In this document: positions 14,537-14,773 of the stretch, piece after piece
Layout: each line of letters opens with the position of its first letter
Numbering within the stretch: position 1 is the first letter of the stretch
Source of the DNA: Chlamydiota bacterium
GTDB lineage: Bacteria > Chlamydiota > Chlamydiia > Chlamydiales > SM23-39
Direction of reading: 5' to 3'
Length of the DNA stretch: 14,773 nucleotides
Assembly (NCBI GenBank): GCA_027459365.1
Contig: DAIDIM010000145.1
Coordinates: 1 to 14,773 of the forward strand
Notes under the pieces: model-generated
Databases searched by the model: none
Told to the model about the DNA's origin: nothing
Seen by the model: only the letters and a program-made list of their open reading frames with translations
Made by a program: the position numbers and the translations under genes

Positions 14537-14773
14537 TTTTAAGTTGCCATGATGGTTTGCGGAAGTGATAGATAAGAAAGGGGATAGTACAGAAAATAAC
14601 GGAGGAGATTATCAAAAAGGACTCGAAGAAAAAGAGGTCTCCAATTTCAAATTGGCTGGGAGGAATAAAGCAAAGGACCACTCGCGACGGGCCAGCGGTT
14701 GAGCTCCGACCACCGGGGGAAGAACAAGGGGCTGCTCCGCGTCGGACGACAGCGCATAGGGCAGAAACAGGCA
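14526..14773 (-). CDS. C-terminal end of a membrane protein (partial, upstream part doubtful)
   Basis: An open minus frame enters from the right window edge and ends at TAG 14526-14528, overlapping the methyltransferase start. The AT-rich part (about 14526-14675) reads QFEIGDLFFFESFLIISSVIF and then CTIPFLIYHFRKPSWQLKNG: one membrane helix followed by a basic cytoplasmic tail, typical of an integral membrane protein end. The remaining ~98 bases to the edge are much GC-richer and give a low-complexity cysteine/glycine/serine/arginine translation in this frame, while a different minus frame (LPPVVGAQPLARREW) looks more protein-like. The true upstream sequence may therefore be out of frame or foreign. 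Family unknown. Confidence 0.4.
   Translation of the reverse strand, partial: PVSALCAVVRRGAAPCSSPGGRSSTAGPSRVVLCFIPPSQFEIGDLFFFESFLIISSVIFCTIPFLIYHFRKPSWQLKNGI

Overview
The window (14,773 bases, AT-rich) most likely comes from an environmental member of the Chlamydiota (Parachlamydia/Simkania/Waddlia-like). I base this on the overall character of the proteins: a GlmS followed by an AsmA-like membrane protein, an ABC-F ATPase operon, eukaryote-like WD40 propellers and several lineage-specific hypotheticals. This is an inference from gene style; no rRNA or other marker gene is present. I see no tRNA, rRNA, CRISPR array or intact insertion sequence.

Layout. (1) 1-3131, accessory and partly decayed: a C-terminal gene stub at the left edge; a minus-strand 449-residue protein with a kinase-like first half whose C-terminus seems cut by a one-base frameshift (tail at 135-322); a near-perfect 25-base hairpin at 1737-1803; a shortened TraB/GumN-like protein; and a 103-residue orphan on the plus strand. 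(2) 3132-6229, core: glmS and an AsmA/TamB-like membrane-anchored protein, minus strand, overlapping by 4 bases. (3) 6316-7011: remains of a membrane metalloprotease (HELGH motif) spread over three frames. (4) 7217-11497: a GNAT/WD40 island. A free-standing GNAT and a GNAT-WD40 fusion lie on the plus strand. Converging on them from the minus strand are a GNAT-ASCH protein and a separate WD40 protein in overlapping frames. The two WD40 propellers are paralogs, so the same parts occur both fused and split. (5) 11501-11697: a spacer with a long inverted repeat whose only two mismatches in the outer stem become G-U pairs in minus-strand RNA. (6) 11698-14773, minus-strand operon: the C-terminus of a membrane protein, a SAM methyltransferase, a 122-residue hypothetical and an ABC-F ATPase, joined by overlaps or gaps of a few bases. 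The last ~100 bases of the window are sharply GC-richer.

How the genes fit together. GlmS makes glucosamine-6-phosphate for peptidoglycan/LPS precursors, and its AsmA-like partner is probably an envelope protein. The ABC-F protein probably acts on ribosomes and is co-transcribed with the methyltransferase. The GNAT/WD40/ASCH island is the most novel part: it pairs putative acetyltransferases with interaction propellers and with an RNA-associated ASCH fold. Its function is unknown; a role in host interaction or in nucleic-acid or protein acetylation is a hypothesis only.
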